64,000 nt of DNA, from assembly GCA_963757805.1 (NCBI GenBank), contig CAVWSM010000006.1, forward strand, positions 992,001 through 1,056,000, in the 5' to 3' direction. The notes under the pieces are model-generated. The model made no database searches, was not told the origin of the DNA, and saw only the letters and a program-made list of their open reading frames with translations. The position numbers and the translations under genes are program-made. Below are positions 52,902 to 61,770 of this stretch, piece after piece (position 1 is the first letter of the stretch; each line of letters begins with the position of its first letter). This stretch comes from CAVWSM01 sp963757805 (GTDB lineage: Bacteria > Actinomycetota > Actinomycetes > Jiangellales > Jiangellaceae).

Positions 52902-53770
52902 TCAATCGCGGCGGAATGACGCAGCTGTCGCGCTGGCGCAACGGCCATCTCCCATCGCGGCATCGCAGTCAGCCCGCCGGATCCCGAACGCGGTGCGTGC
53001 GGCGTTCACGATATTCAGCTGCGCAGGGACTCCCAGACCTGAGCTGACGGTCGTGCTCACCAGCGTCTCGGCGGTGCGCAGGAGTTGCAGGCGCTCATCG
53101 GCGGTAGCCGTGCCGGGCAGCGCCCCGTAGTCCGTCATGACCGCGTTGAACGACGTGATCCGGTCGTCCCAGGCGTCGACGCGGTCCTTGAGGGCCTTAG
53201 CCAGGGAGACGTACGTGGCCGCCCGCCATTCCAGCGCGAAGCCCGTGCCTGACCCTGGCAGCCGGTACGCGGCCAGCGGCGACACGGCCGCCTCGTAGTC
53301 GGCGATGACCTGGTCGATGGTGCGCGTCGTGTCCGCGATGCGCGTCGTCAGCGTGGCCAGGGCAGGCAGGTGCGTGTCGCTGAGGTCGGTGCACGTCAGT
53401 GAGGCGGGCGAGTGGCACGGTGGACGTGGACTGGTCGCCCGTGCGCGCGTCGCCCTGTCGCACGAGGTCAGACGGTCGCGGTGGGCGCGCGCCGATCAGG
53501 AGCCGCCGGAGGCTGTGCAGCAAGCCCTCGAGCTCGAAGAACGTGATCGACCCAGAGATTCGTGTCGTATGCCGGATGGTGATCGGCTCGGCGTAGCTCA
53601 CGTCCTCGGTCGCGTGCAGCCGCGCAAGGATGCGCTCGTCCAGGTCGCCGAGCGCCTGGTCCGCTCGCGCCTCCCCGCGGCAGAGGAGGTCGACCGGCTG
53701 CAGGCCCAGGACGGCCTGCGTGATCGTCGCGGTGGACGGAAGGCCCGTGGTCCTGTCGACGAAGCGGACC
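52902..53770 (-). pseudogene. Fragment of a large unrecognised protein, frameshifted
   Basis: Pieces in two or three frames read VDRTTGLPSTATITQAVLG, LQPVDLLCRGEARADQALGD, LDERILARLHATEDV, YAEPITIRHT, then after a shift SDTHLPALATLTTRIADTTR, PGSGTGFALEWRAATYVSLA and DERLQLLRTAETLVST. The helical repeats look like part of a very large protein of the kind found with toxin-complex or contractile-injection loci; that link is only a weak impression. Both ends are cut: the left by unrelated sequence near 52985 and the right by an MFS fragment on the other strand. Confidence 0.4.
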
Positions 53771-54321
53771 CGTTGAAGACCGGCTTCGCGTTCGTGCCGA
53801 TGGTCCTCGCGGTCATGCTCGGCGCAACAGGCTCGTCCGGGCTGGCACGCATCGGGCCCAGGATCCCGATCTTCGTGGGGCTGCTCCTCGCCGTGGTCGG
53901 CATGGTCCTGTTCGCCCAGCTCGAGCTCGCCAGCTCTGATGCGACGAACATCCTCCCTGGGCTTGTCATCACAGGCATTGGTATCGGACTCGCAGTGGCG
54001 CCGGCCCTCAGCGCCGCGACCTCCGGTGTCGACACCGAGCACTCCGGGGTGGCGTCTGCGTTCGTCAACGTGGTCCAGCAGGTCGGTGGCTCGATCGGCA
54101 TCGCGGTGTTGAGCGCCTTCGCAGCCAGCGCGGCAACGAACTACCTCGACGGCAAGCCTGCCTCTGCCGCCAACCAGGCACTCGCCGCGCTCGAGAGCTA
54201 CACGACGGTGTTCTGGTGGGCCGCCGGCATCTTCGCGGTCGGTGCCGTGATGTGCGGTGCGCTGCTCAGGAGCGGCCCCATCGCGCTCGATCCCGACGCG
54301 GCCCCCGTCGCCGCACACTGA
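53771..54321 (+). pseudogene. MFS (DHA2/EmrB-type) transporter, C-terminal remnant
   Basis: The frame starts abruptly as PLKTGFAFVPMVLAVMLGAT and continues through GPRIPIFVGLLLAVVGMVLF, ITGIGIGLAVAPALSAATSG, EHSGVASAFVNVVQQVGGSI and a last helix (TTVFWWAAGIFAVGAVMCGA). This is the end of a 14-helix drug exporter (about 180 of 470 aa). The 5' part is replaced by the minus-strand fragment. The remnant at 14938..15526 belongs to the same family but is a different gene. Confidence 0.75.
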
Positions 54322-54403
54322 CAAGACGGGCCCGGAGTCGTTTCCAGCAACACCGCACAGCGCCCGACTCCGGGCCTGTCAACCGCACGACCGTCACCGA
54401 AGA

Positions 54404-55426
54404 CGTTGGTTGCGGCCCCGTCCCTGGACCACCCTTCCGCCAAGGTGTCCCGGTACTTCCGGGTCGCCGGGCTCTGCGTGAGGCTGGCCTGCTGGCAACC
54501 CTCTGGGTCGTCTACAGCGCGAGCCGCCTGCTCGCCAACGACGACCTCCCCAGGGCCCGCGCCCGAGCAGGCGATGTCCTCGACCTCGAAGCCCGGATGC
54601 ATCTCGACATCGAGTCGTGGCTCAAGTCGGCGGTGGCGCCGGTAACGCAGATCGCCGTTGCGACGTCCTTCTGGTACGCCCTGCTGCACTACCTCGTCAC
54701 CCCCGCGGTGCTCGCAGTTCTCTACTTCCGCGCACCTCAGGACTACCCCCGGGCCCGGAACGCCCTCCTGGTCGGCACCCTCATCGGCTGGCCGCCCACA
54801 TGCTGATCCCGACCGCGCCACCCCGCCTCATGCCTGCCGAACGGTATGTCGACGTGCTGGCCGAGACCGCACGCTATGGCTGGTGGGGCACCCACGCATC
54901 GGCCCCGGCCGGGCTCGGGAACATGACCAACGAGCGGGCGGCGATGCCTTCCCTGCACGTGGGATGGACCGTGTGGGTCGCCTGGGCTCTGTGGCCCCAT
55001 ACCCGGCTGGTCGGGCGCGTGCTCGGCTGCCTGTACGTGCTCGGCACGGCGTTCGTCGTTGTCGCCACCGGCAACCACTGGATACTGGACGCAGTGATGG
55101 GTGCTGCGGTCGTGGCGCTCGGAATCGCACTGTCCGCTCGCATCGAAACGAGAGCAAGCGGCCGGTCGGCACTCGCCATGACGGTCGTCCGGCCGACCAT
55201 CGCCCGGGACGTCGCTGATTGCGGCAGCAGCGCGACCGGCCCGACGGCCTCCGCGGGGACCTCAGCCGGAGTCTTGTGCCACCCAGCCGGGGGCCTCCAG
55301 CCGGATCGGCTGGTCCTCCACGATCGTGGCCAGCTGCTGCTCCAACACCGCCAGCTCCTTCCGGCCGAGCTGACGCGCCAACTGGCGGTAGAGCCGCTCG
55401 AAGACCAGCTCGCCGTCATGGAGTAG
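54404..55426 (+). pseudogene. PAP2-superfamily phosphatase/inositol phosphotransferase-like membrane protein, one frameshift
   Basis: Frame one carries EAGLLATLWVVYSASRLLAN, DLEARMHLDIESWLKSAVAP and the third helix. Near 54790 it shifts to LAAHMLIPTAPPRLMP. The PAP2 motifs are AMPSLHVGWTVWVAWAL (C2 with His) and VVATGNHWILDAVMGAAVV (C3 His-Asp). T-A-P-P-R-L and the helix order are those of the inositol phosphorylceramide/phosphotransferase-like group. Start and end are uncertain: the conserved part ends near 55150, and the frame then runs into the antisense MarR gene. Probably acts on membrane lipids. Confidence 0.65.
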
Positions 55427-55756
55427 TTGCGCCCCCAGCTGTGTCACCTGGACCCGCTTGCGCCGGGCGTCAGCCGGGTCTGGCTCCCGCGTCACGTAGC
55501 CACGCTCCAGCAGCACCTCGATCGTCTTCGCCGCGGCCTGTTTGGACACCGCCAGGCTTCGTCCCAGCTCCGAGGCGCTGTCCGCACCACGCTGGATGGC
55601 CCGCATCGCGTAGTCGTGGCTCGGCCGCACGTCGGCGTACCCGCGCGCCTCCAGCTCGACGACCACAGCGTCGACGAGCCGGCGGTAGCTGCCGAGCAGC
55701 AGAAGGGCCAAGTTGGGTCCCCGTCCAAGTCCAGGTTCGGCGCCACGTCCAGTCAC
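55262..55756 (-). CDS. MarR family transcriptional regulator
   Basis: About 164 aa from GTG 55756. It has NLALLLLGSYRRLVDAVVVE, AIQRGADSASELGRSLAVSK (helix-turn-helix), QAAAKTIEVLLERGYVTREP, the wing DPADARRKRVQVTQLGAQLL, and a C-terminal dimer helix. It is divergent from the alpha/beta-hydrolase gene at 55846. A perfect palindrome (GACAATGCGATTGTC) covers the hydrolase promoter, so it probably represses that gene and itself. Confidence 0.85.
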   Translation of the reverse strand: MTGRGAEPGLGRGPNLALLLLGSYRRLVDAVVVELEARGYADVRPSHDYAMRAIQRGADSASELGRSLAVSKQAAAKTIEVLLERGYVTREPDPADARRKRVQVTQLGAQLLHDGELVFERLYRQLARQLGRKELAVLEQQLATIVEDQPIRLEAPGWVAQDSG

Positions 55757-55780
55757 GGAGTACGAGGGTACGGAACTGAC

Positions 55781-55809
55781 TTGACATCGACAACCCGGTT
55801 GGCTAAATT
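55781..55809 (+). promoter_or_regulatory. Sigma70-type promoter of the alpha/beta-hydrolase gene
   Basis: TTGACA (55781-55786), 17-bp spacer, TAAATT (55804-55809). The match to consensus is unusually good for this high-GC genome. A start of transcription would fall near 55816, inside the palindrome. Confidence 0.65.
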
Positions 55810-55811
55810 TA

Positions 55812-55826
55812 GACAATGCGATTGTC
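55812..55826 (+). promoter_or_regulatory. Probable MarR operator
   Basis: GACAATGCGATTGTC, a perfect inverted repeat (GACAAT-GCG-ATTGTC) just after the -10 box and 20 bp before the ATG of the hydrolase. A second arm pair ATCGACAA (55786) / TTGTCGAT (55821) extends the symmetry over the promoter. Confidence 0.65.
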
Positions 55827-55845
55827 GATCTGAGAGGACGAGACC

Positions 55846-56757
55846 ATGCCCACCACGGCTGTCGACCCGACCATCCCCGCGGCCGGCGCGACCATCGACG
55901 GCGTCACCCACCACGCCGCCGACGTCAACGGCACCCAGCTGCACTACGTCTCCGCCGGCACCGACGGCTCACCCGTCCTGCTCGTGCACGGCTTCCCCGA
56001 GAGCTGGTGGGCCTTCCGCGACGTCATCCCCCGCCTCGCCGAAAGCCACCGCGTGTTCGCCGTCGACCTGCGCGGCTTCGGCGACTCGCGGGCCGCCGAC
56101 GACACCTTCACCAGCGCCACCGCGGCCGAGGACCTGCACCGGCTCATCGAGCACCTCGCGGTGGGCCCGGTGCACCTCACCGGGCAGGACATCAGCGGCG
56201 GCACCGTGTTCCGCCTCGCAGCCACCCACCCCGAGGACGTGCTCAGCCTCACCGCCATCGAGATGGGCCTGGCCGGGTACGGGCTCGAAGGCTTCGCCGA
56301 CGTCACCCACGGCGGGTCCTGGCACATCGGCGTCCTCGCAGCGCCCGGCATCCCGCAGCTGCTGCTCACCGGCCGCGAGCGCCAGGTACTCGGCCAGTGG
56401 GCGTTCCCGTCGATGACCGCCGTCGCCGGCTCCATCACCGACGGCGACGTCGACGAGTTCACCCGCGGCTACGCCCGCCAGGACGGCTGGAACGGAGCCA
56501 TCGGCCTGTACCGGTCGATGCTGACCGAGGGCGAGGAACTTCAGCACCTCGCGAAGACACAGAAGCTGAACGTCCCGGTGCTGGCCGTCGGCGGCTTCGG
56601 CGGCCCGTTCACCGCAGGCACCGTCGCCAACATCACCGACGGCGAGGTCACTTCCGTCCTTCTCGACGGCGTCGGGCACTATGTGGCACTCGAGGCGCCG
56701 GGGAAGCTCGCCGACGCCGTCCTCGCGTTCACCTCGAAGGTCGACGCGACTGTGTGA
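55846..56757 (+). CDS. Alpha/beta-hydrolase, epoxide-hydrolase/haloalkane-dehalogenase type
   Basis: An intact 303-aa protein from ATG 55846. It has GSPVLLVHGFPESWWAFRDV (oxyanion hole HGFPESW), VFAVDLRGFGDSRAADD, VHLTGQDISGGTVFRLA (nucleophile Asp in G-Q-D-I-S-G-G), a cap domain, and VLLDGVGHYVALEAPGKL (catalytic His). Asp as nucleophile fits epoxide hydrolases and related C-O or C-halogen hydrolases. Controlled by the divergent MarR through the visible operator. Confidence 0.88.
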   Translation: MPTTAVDPTIPAAGATIDGVTHHAADVNGTQLHYVSAGTDGSPVLLVHGFPESWWAFRDVIPRLAESHRVFAVDLRGFGDSRAADDTFTSATAAEDLHRLIEHLAVGPVHLTGQDISGGTVFRLAATHPEDVLSLTAIEMGLAGYGLEGFADVTHGGSWHIGVLAAPGIPQLLLTGRERQVLGQWAFPSMTAVAGSITDGDVDEFTRGYARQDGWNGAIGLYRSMLTEGEELQHLAKTQKLNVPVLAVGGFGGPFTAGTVANITDGEVTSVLLDGVGHYVALEAPGKLADAVLAFTSKVDATV

Positions 56758-57240
56758 AAGCCGACAAGGCGCGAGCCGGCACAGCAGCGGATACCGCTCC
56801 GGCCCCACCGGCAACCGGCGGCCTCGACCGCCAGGCCCGGCCGATTGGACCCCCACGATCGGCCGGGCCTGGCCGGTCACCCGAATGAAGGTCCGGAGCC
56901 GATCGACTGAACATCTCAAAGGACGTCGGCCGTCGTCGGGACTGGCTCCGACTGATGGGCATGACACACCGATGGTCGACACCACCCACCGTCACCCAGG
57001 TCGTACCAGCGTGCTCGCTGGGGGATATCCGATGGTCTTCTCGCTCACTTGCCAGTGCGGAGCTGCCGCACCCGCCGCTCCGCCTCGGGGAGCGCCTTCT
57101 TGCGGTCCGCCACCTCGCGGCGGGCGGCATCCAGGGCGGCCTCCTGGGCGGCGACCTGCCGCCGCATCTCCGCCGTATCCGGGCTGACGACTGGCCCCGG
57201 CGCACCCCCACGTGGTCCGGCTCGAGGCACGGCCGCCGAA
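56758..57240. other. Region without a clear gene
   Basis: No family was recognised. A 61-codon minus-strand frame (57045..57230) reads SPDTAEMRRQVAAQEAALDA then VADRKKALPEAERRVRQL, a possible short coiled coil, but its start lies in a Gly/Pro-rich chance frame. Confidence 0.35.
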
Positions 57241-57250
57241 CGTCGACGGG

Positions 57251-57345
57251 CCGGGCGGGTGGTTCTCGACGATCTCGTCCGGCATGCGTTGCGGATGCGT
57301 CCCGACCGCCTGGTGGTCGGTGAGGTCCGAGGGGCGGAAGGACTC
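57251..57345 (+). pseudogene. CpaF/TadA-type secretion ATPase scrap
   Basis: One frame reads VVLDDLVRHALRMRPDRLVV then GEVRGAE, the Walker B region (M-R-P-D-R-x-x-V-G-E-V-R-G-x-E) of type II/IV secretion ATPases such as CpaF. Similarity stops abruptly on both sides after about 30 residues. No other pilus or Tad gene is nearby. Confidence 0.6.
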
Positions 57346-57497
57346 CCCGAGCTTCAAGCTTACCCATCGTCGTCGTGCATGCGACCAGAGGACTCGTTCG
57401 GTACGCCTCGCTAGCCCGATGCGCAGGTTGCCTGCGATTGCGACAGGCATGGGGGCCCAGACACTACGAACCCACCGGGTCCAGCGTCGCGCCACGC

Positions 57498-57815
57498 TCA
57501 GCCGGCGTCAAATGGCAGGCCCTTGGCTTGGTCAAGGGTGAGTTGCTCTATCTGGACGCCGGCCACTAACGAGTTCTGCCTTGCGAGGAGTTCGCGGAGG
57601 GGCTCGGCTCGGGCATGGATGTTGGCGCCTGCCTGATCACGGTAGACCTCGTAGAACACACGGGTAAGCGGCTGGCCTTCCACTCCGTGGCTGGCAAAGA
57701 CGAGCGTGCATGGCTCATGGTCGTTCACCTGCTGAAACACCTTTGCCGTTAGCTTGTCGAACTCAGCGGCCGCAGCATTGTCGCGGCACTCGACCCGTAG
57801 CAACGTGACAATCAC
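57498..57815 (-). CDS. Antibiotic biosynthesis monooxygenase (ABM) domain protein
   Basis: A 105-aa protein from ATG 57815. It has MIVTLLRVECRDNAAAAEFD, FQQVNDHEPCTLVFASHGVE, TRVFYEVYRDQAGANIHARA and a final strand VAGVQIEQL. This is the dimeric ferredoxin-like ABM/quinol monooxygenase fold, in which the E-x-Y-x-D-x-x-A-x-x-x-H element is typical. Probably a small quinone oxygenase. It lies 103 bp downstream of the epoxide hydrolase and could share its TetR control. Confidence 0.8.
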   Translation of the reverse strand: MIVTLLRVECRDNAAAAEFDKLTAKVFQQVNDHEPCTLVFASHGVEGQPLTRVFYEVYRDQAGANIHARAEPLRELLARQNSLVAGVQIEQLTLDQAKGLPFDAG

Positions 57816-57918
57816 ACCAGCCTCCGGACAGAAGCCATCGAGCCCACGAGGGCACCGCTGGCCACCGGGCTCCGGCGGGACGCCCCGCCGAAGTCCTGAT
57901 CCGGGGTTGCCGCACCAG

Positions 57919-59049
57919 TCACCGGATCACACGGAAGAAGTCGCGCACGTCGTCGACGAGCAGGTCGGGCGCCTCCAGGGCGGCAAAGTGCCCGCCGCGG
58001 TCGAACTCTGACCAATGCACCACGTTGTGATCGCGCTCGGCGAGCGGCCGAATGGCGATGTCGTGCTGGGTGAACACGGCGACACCGGTGGGCACCGTGC
58101 CGCGCTCTTTCGGACCCCACATGCTGGGGTCGTTCGCTGCCTCGTAGTAGAGCTGGGCAGATGACCCGCCTGTGTTGGTCAACCAGTACAACGTCACGTC
58201 GGTGAGCACACGGTCACGATCCAGCTCCACAGCCGGGTCCGCCCACTCCTTGAACTTCTCGACGACCCAAGCGAGTTGGCCGACCGGGGAGTCAGCGAAG
58301 CTGTAGGCGAGTGTCTGCGGGCGGGTGCTCTGGATCTGGATGTAGCCCATCTCGAACGTTTCGAGCCCCCTTAGGCGGGCCTGCTCGGCTTCGGTGGCGC
58401 CGGTCAGCTCGGCAGGGTCGCCGGATGGGAAGGTGAGCAAGGCGTTGAGATGCACCCCAACCACATGGTCGCGGTCGATACGTCCGACCTCCGGCGCCTC
58501 GAAGGAGCCGTGGTCGCCACCCTGAGTCCCGTAGCGCTTGTAACCCAACCGGGCCATCAACTCGGCGTAGGCCCGGGCGTTGCGATTGTGATTCCAGCCT
58601 GCTCTGCTCAACGGTGTCGAGAATCCGTAGCCGGGGATGGAGGGTGCCACGACGTGGAAGGCATCGGCTGGGTCGCCGCCATGCTCACGCGGGTTCGTCA
58701 ACGCTCTCATGACGCCGGTGAAATCCGCGACCGTGTAGGGCCAGCCATGGATGAGCAACAGCGGAAGGGCGTCCGGCTCGGGGGAGCGGACATGCATGAA
58801 GTGGATGTTCTGCCCGTCGATGGTCGTGGTGAACTGCGAGAACTCGTTGAGCTCCGCTTCGTACTTCCGCCAGTCGTATCCGTTGCGCCAGTAGTCGGCC
58901 AGCTCCTTCAGATAGCCCAGCGGTACGCCTCGGCTCCAGCCAACGTCTGGCAGTTCGTCGGGCCAGCGCGTGCGGGCCAACCGGTCACCCAGATCATCCA
59001 AGTCGGCTTGGGGGATGTCGATAAGGAACGGGGCTGTCGTTGTCGTCAT
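57919..59049 (-). CDS. Epoxide hydrolase (EPHX1/juvenile-hormone type)
   Basis: An intact 376-aa protein from ATG 59049. The N-terminal EHN domain is FLIDIPQADLDDLGDRLART, then RWPDELPDVGWSRGVPLGYL and WRKYEAELNEFSQFTT. The hydrolase part has PLLLIHGWPYTVADFTGVM (oxyanion), PSIPGYGFSTPL, YGTQGGDHGSFEA (nucleophile Asp), LYWLTNTGGSSAQLYYE (Tyr for ring opening) and FDRGGHFAALEAP (His). It hydrolyses epoxides to diols. Divergent from a TetR regulator with palindromes between. Confidence 0.92.
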   Translation of the reverse strand: MTTTTAPFLIDIPQADLDDLGDRLARTRWPDELPDVGWSRGVPLGYLKELADYWRNGYDWRKYEAELNEFSQFTTTIDGQNIHFMHVRSPEPDALPLLLIHGWPYTVADFTGVMRALTNPREHGGDPADAFHVVAPSIPGYGFSTPLSRAGWNHNRNARAYAELMARLGYKRYGTQGGDHGSFEAPEVGRIDRDHVVGVHLNALLTFPSGDPAELTGATEAEQARLRGLETFEMGYIQIQSTRPQTLAYSFADSPVGQLAWVVEKFKEWADPAVELDRDRVLTDVTLYWLTNTGGSSAQLYYEAANDPSMWGPKERGTVPTGVAVFTQHDIAIRPLAERDHNVVHWSEFDRGGHFAALEAPDLLVDDVRDFFRVIR

Positions 59050-59076
59050 CTCGGCGGCTCCCTTGGTATTGTGTCG

Positions 59077-59123
59077 GAACGGAGTATTCCGTTCGAGAGT
59101 AGCAGAGCGGAACGCTCTGTTCC
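59077..59123. promoter_or_regulatory. Two palindromic operators between epoxide hydrolase and TetR genes
   Basis: Site 1 is GAACGGAGTATTCCGTTC (59077-59094), with arms GAACGGA/TCCGTTC. Site 2 is GGAACGCTCTGTTCC (59109-59123), with arms GGAAC/GTTCC. Both lie within the 92-bp divergent gap, the usual place for TetR autoregulation. Confidence 0.7.
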
Positions 59124-59141
59124 AGAGGGAAAGGGGTGCGT

Positions 59142-59789
59142 GTGACGGACGACCGTCCTCTGAGCGGCCGGCGTGCGCAGGCCGCCACGAACGACGAAGT
59201 GATCATGCGGGCCGCGCGCGAGGTGTTCGTCGCCGACGCGACCGCTCCGATCGCCGCGGTCGCTGAGCGCGCCCGCGTCGGCATAAGCGCCCTGTACCGG
59301 CGGTATGCGAGCAAGGAGGACCTGCTCGGCCGCCTGTGCGCCCAAGGTCAGGAGACGTACCTCGCCGAGGTCGAGCGTGCGCTAGCCGACGACGGCGACC
59401 CATGGGACGTGTTCGTGGACTGGCTCCAGCGCATCGTCGATGCCGATACGCACGCGTTGACGGTGCGCCTGGCCGGCACGTTCACACCCGACGCCGGACA
59501 CCTCGAGCGGGCCGAGCGGATGCAGCGCCTGGGCACCCGGCTGGTCCGACGGACCGCGGCCTCTGGCGCGCTCCGGCCCGGGCTCACGTTCGTCGACGTC
59601 AGCCTCCTACTCGAGCTGGTCTCGACGACCCGGCTTGGGGACGCCGATCGCAACGCCGAGCTCCGCCAGCGATACCTCGCGGTCATCGTCGACGGGATCT
59701 CCTCCCGCGCCGACGGCTCGCTGCCCGGCCGGGCGCCGACGTGGGACGAGCAGACGGCTCGGTGGATCGCCGAGCCGAGGGCGGTGTAG
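59142..59789 (+). CDS. TetR family transcriptional regulator
   Basis: About 215 aa from GTG 59142 (GAGGGAAAGGGG upstream; GTG 59136 also possible). N-terminal HTH: ATNDEVIMRAAREVFVADAT, then APIAAVAERARVGISALYRR and YASKEDLLGRLCAQ. The C-terminal ligand domain is all-helical. It probably represses the divergent epoxide hydrolase and responds to an epoxide or aromatic substrate. Confidence 0.88.
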   Translation: MTDDRPLSGRRAQAATNDEVIMRAAREVFVADATAPIAAVAERARVGISALYRRYASKEDLLGRLCAQGQETYLAEVERALADDGDPWDVFVDWLQRIVDADTHALTVRLAGTFTPDAGHLERAERMQRLGTRLVRRTAASGALRPGLTFVDVSLLLELVSTTRLGDADRNAELRQRYLAVIVDGISSRADGSLPGRAPTWDEQTARWIAEPRAV

Positions 59790-60007
59790 TCTGCCGCGGC
59801 TCGACAGACCGGCTACTCGCACGTGCGCTCCGGCGCCGCCGTAGATCAGTGCGGTGGTCCGGGCTCATCGAGATGGACCGCTACCCTCGAGGCGGGCTAC
59901 GCCGCCCCGGTCCGCACGCTCCTCGCTGCCGGCGACCGGGGTGTCGGCTCTCCAGACCTACCAAGTGAGAACGCCCGGATCGCGGCATTATGCGGGGGAT
60001 CCGCGTC

Positions 60008-60019
60008 AAGTGGATCATG
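60008..60019 (+). repeat. Direct repeat AAGTGGATCATG, right copy
   Basis: Partner of 52831..52842. It overlaps the stop of the tyrosine recombinase, the position expected for an element end. Confidence 0.4.
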
Positions 60020-60874
60020 ATGCTTGAGGGCTCTCAAGGTCGTTGAGTAGGCGGCCGAACAGGTCGGCTCGGTGGTGTTGGCCCTTGGTTTCGGCGTCGT
60101 CGTGTTGGGCTTGGAGTGTGGGGCGGAACTCGATGCTGGTCTGGAAGAACGCGCAGTTCTCGCAGATCGACTCGAACGCGCAGTCGAGCTCGGCGGGGCG
60201 GGTGCAGTAGCCGTTGCCGAGCAGTCGGTGGTGTTCGCGCCGGAGCCGGGCCATCTTGGTCCGATCGCGTCGGCGGGCAGCTGCTGGGGTTGGCCGTAGA
60301 GGGCTTCGACGTTGTCGGTGACGGCGAAGTACTCGTCGGCGACGGTGCGGTTGGCGATCTTGGCGTAGCGCAGCGTCATGTCCATGCTGCGGTGCCCGAG
60401 CATCGCAGCGATCGCCTCGAGTGACATGCCGCGGTTGATCGCCTCGGTGGCGAGGGTGTGCCTGAGCGGGTGCGGATGGATGTGGGGGAGTCCGGCGGTC
60501 TGCGGCGCGGTTGATCATCCGGGTGACCGCGTGCCGGTCCAGGGCGGTGCCGTTCGGCCGCGGCAGCAGCAGTGGATGCTCTGCCGGCACGTGCTGGGTC
60601 CGGTAGTCGTCGATGAGCGTGACGAGGTTGGGGTGCAGCGGCAGGTAGCGGTCGTCGTGGAGCTTGCCGACGGGCACGTGCAGCCAGGGTGCGGCGCCGA
60701 TCTGCACGACTGCGTCGGCCGGCAGCGTGGTGTATTCGCTGACCCGTAATCCGGTGCGCAGCAACACTTCCACCGTCACCCTGACGAGTAGCTGCGGTCG
60801 GCTTGGGCGGCGCGCAGGAGTTTTGCTGTGGCCGCGTCGTCGAGCGCCTTGGGCAGCGGAGCGCCTCGGGCAGC
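60015..60874 (-). pseudogene. Tyrosine recombinase (Tn554-TnpA/B-like), frameshifted and 5'-truncated
   Basis: Pieces: KALDDAATAKLLRAAQAD, VTVEVLLRTGLRVSEYTTLP (catalytic Arg), DDRYLPLHPNLVTLIDDY, then after a shift MSLEAIAAMLGHRSMDMTLR and YAKIANRTVADEYF (second-domain H/Y region). After another shift comes a Cys-rich tail (YCTRPAELDCAFESICENCA), ending at 60015. The C-x7-C-x5-C-x2-C tail is typical of recombinases of Tn554-like elements. The 5' part is replaced by the ISL3 relic. Confidence 0.65.
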
Positions 60875-61770
60875 GGATGGTCCTGGCGCGGCCGTCGCCG
60901 GCATTGTCGCCCGCGTCGTCACCGACCATCTCGACGACGCCCGGCTCGACGAGGTCTTCCGCATCGGGGTCGACGAGGTGTCCTACCGCAAGGGTCACCG
61001 CTACCTGACCGTGGTCGCCGACCATGACCGTGATGGCGCGGTCATCGGGGCCGGCGAAGGCAAGTCCGGCGCCACCCTGCACCGGTTCTTCGACACGCTC
61101 GGATCTCAACGGTGCCAACGGGTTCAGGCCGCGTCGGCAGACCTGCACGGCGCCTACACCCGCGTCATCGCCGAGCGCACCGACGCCCACCGTGTGCCCG
61201 ACCCGTTCCACCTCATCAAGCTGGCCAACGCCGCACTCGACGAGACCCGCCGCACCGAGTGGAACACCGCCCGCAAGGCCGCCAAGATCGGCCGGCCGAG
61301 CCCGCTGGCCCGGGTCCGCCAGGACCCCGCCGCGCAGCTGATCAAGCACACCCGGTGGGCGCTGCTCAAAGACCCCGACAGCTGGACAGAGCATCAACGC
61401 GAGCAGATGGCGCAGCTGCGCCGCACCCGCCACGTGCTGTTCCGCGCCTGGGTGCTCAAGGAGGAGCTACGCGACCTCTACCGGCTCCCACCGGACGGCG
61501 TCCCGACGCTCACCTCGACGCCTGGCTCGCCCACGCCAGCCGGTCCCGCGTCCCGGCGATGCCGACCTCTCGCGCACCGTCCGCAAGCACCGCGAACACA
61601 TCCTCGCCGCCGTCGAGCTTGGCCTGTCCAACAGCAAGCTCGAGGGCATCAACTCGAAGATCCGACTCATCAACCACCGCGGCTACGGCCACCACAGCGC
61701 CGTCGCGGTCATCGCGATGATCTACCTCTGCTGCTCCGGACTGACCATCACACTGCCCACAGGAAGGTGA
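60875..61770 (+). mobile_element. ISL3-family transposase relic
   Basis: The sequence lacks the 5' zinc-finger part. It starts near AGIVARVVTDHLDDARLDEV and gives IGVDEVSYRKGHRYLTVVAD (first Asp), ASADLHGAYTRVIAERTDAH (second Asp region), VPDPFHLIKLANAALDETRR. Near 61490 and 61590 the frame changes, then LGLSNSKLEGINSKIRLINH (Glu) and RGYGHHSAVAVIAMIYLCCS follow to TGA 61768-61770. These are the ISL3 DDE motifs. Broken by frameshifts and joined head-on to the recombinase fragment. Confidence 0.75.

Noticed and set aside
53197..54324. 375-codon minus-strand frame covering the MFS remnant
   Set aside because: Its upstream half is antisense to clear MFS helices. Only the part below 53770 has protein-like features.
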